Positions 5,134-5,620 of a DNA stretch of 5,620 bases are shown piece after piece. The position numbers and the translations under genes were made by a program. Position 1 is the first letter of the stretch. Every line of letters begins with the position of its first letter. The notes beneath the pieces are model-generated. The model searched no databases and was not told the DNA's origin. It worked only from the letters and a program-made list of their open reading frames with translations. Origin of the DNA: Desulfuromonadales bacterium (GTDB lineage: Bacteria > Desulfobacterota > Desulfuromonadia > Desulfuromonadales > BM103); NCBI GenBank assembly GCA_030614505.1, contig JAUWTX010000157.1, positions 1 through 5,620 on the forward strand. Direction: 5' to 3'.

Positions 5134-5620
5134 TCACGATCTCTTGATATCATACTTTTCCATCCGGTAAATCAGGGTATGTCTCGGCACCTGCAGAAAA
5201 GCAGCGGCCCGAGTCTGGTTCCAATCATTGCGTTCCAGAGCCTGGACAACGACTTCCTTCTCAATTGCTTCCAGGGAACAACCCTCAGGAGGGAGTTCTA
5301 CAACCTGACTTCTTACTGAAGAAGCTGTCGAACGGATTTTCGCCGGCAAATGATGCACATCAAGTTGCTCACCACGATTCAATACAACCATCCGTTCAAC
5401 GGCATTCTGTAGCTCACGGACATTCCCTGGCCAAGAGTAGGCCACCATACTCTCAAGAGCGGCAGCACTGATATCTACAGCGTTGCCTGGGCTGAAGCGT
5501 TCCAGAAAATGGCTGACCAGCAGTGGTATATCATCAACACGCTCTCTCAGGGACGGTAATTCAATCGGGATGACAGCCAGACGATAATAAAGATCTTCAC
5601 GAAACCGGCCTTCCTGCGTG
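5134..5620 (-). CDS. Sigma-54-dependent transcriptional activator, AAA+ and Fis-type HTH (partial)
   Basis: The reading frame is open from the window edge to the TGA at 5134, giving the last 161 aa. In this partial numbering, the C-terminal part of the AAA+ domain shows GRFREDLYYRLAVIPIELP (4-22), LRER and DDIPLL (24-34), and YSWPGNVRELQNAVERM (61-77). These are hallmarks of NtrC-family activators, including the arginine finger and sensor II regions. A linker of about 35 residues leads to a Fis-type HTH (about 115-161; NQTRAAAFLQVPRHTLIYRM) that binds upstream activating sites. Walker motifs, the GAFTGA loop and any N-terminal receiver or sensor domain lie beyond the window, so the signal cannot be inferred. 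The ATG at 5448 lies inside the AAA+ domain and is not a real start. The 193-bp gap to tlpA, and the lack of a clear -24/-12 promoter there, give no direct evidence that it controls tlpA-ccdA. Confidence 0.94.
   Translation of the reverse strand, partial: TQEGRFREDLYYRLAVIPIELPSLRERVDDIPLLVSHFLERFSPGNAVDISAAALESMVAYSWPGNVRELQNAVERMVVLNRGEQLDVHHLPAKIRSTASSVRSQVVELPPEGCSLEAIEKEVVVQALERNDWNQTRAAAFLQVPRHTLIYRMEKYDIKRS

Overview
The window looks like chromosomal DNA from an anaerobic, iron-handling deltaproteobacterium of the Desulfuromonadales type (Geobacter, Pelobacter or Desulfuromonas relatives). This rests on the order fur, feoB, a small Cys-rich gene and a DtxR/IdeR-type regulator, which as I recall is typical of Geobacteraceae, together with a sigma-54 activator and a thioredoxin/CcdA pair suited to c-type cytochrome maturation. 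No species is assigned. Every gene I can support lies on the minus strand, so transcription runs from high to low coordinates.

Layout in the direction of transcription: (1) 5620-5134, the 3' part of a sigma-54-dependent AAA+ activator with a Fis-type HTH, cut by the window edge. (2) 5133-4941, a 193-bp gap with weak promoter-like signals and two small inverted repeats. (3) 4940-4404 and 4399-3653, a tight two-gene operon: a TlpA/ResA-like membrane-anchored thioredoxin and CcdA, the latter starting at TTG. (4) 3652-3432, a 221-bp gap holding heptad repeats, an unidentified stem-forming element, and the fur promoter with an operator-like dyad. (5) 3431-2982 fur, 2916-964 feoB, and 967-794 a 57-aa Cys-rich protein whose start overlaps the feoB stop. 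(6) 793-700, a gap built largely of degenerate 7-nt repeats. (7) 699-52, a DtxR/IdeR-like regulator with a C-terminal FeoA/SH3-like domain. (8) 51-1, downstream sequence in which I see no gene.

Two functional units stand out. The iron unit joins a ferrous iron importer (FeoB) to two different iron-sensor families, Fur upstream and DtxR/IdeR downstream, with a small probable zinc-ribbon protein translationally coupled to feoB. The redox unit is a periplasm-facing thioredoxin plus the membrane protein that re-reduces it, most likely serving cytochrome c maturation. I found no clear sign of a wholly new system. The best candidates for something undescribed are the Cys-rich FeoB partner, the acidic recognition-helix region of the DtxR-like protein, the nested dyad at the fur promoter, and the structured element between ccdA and fur.
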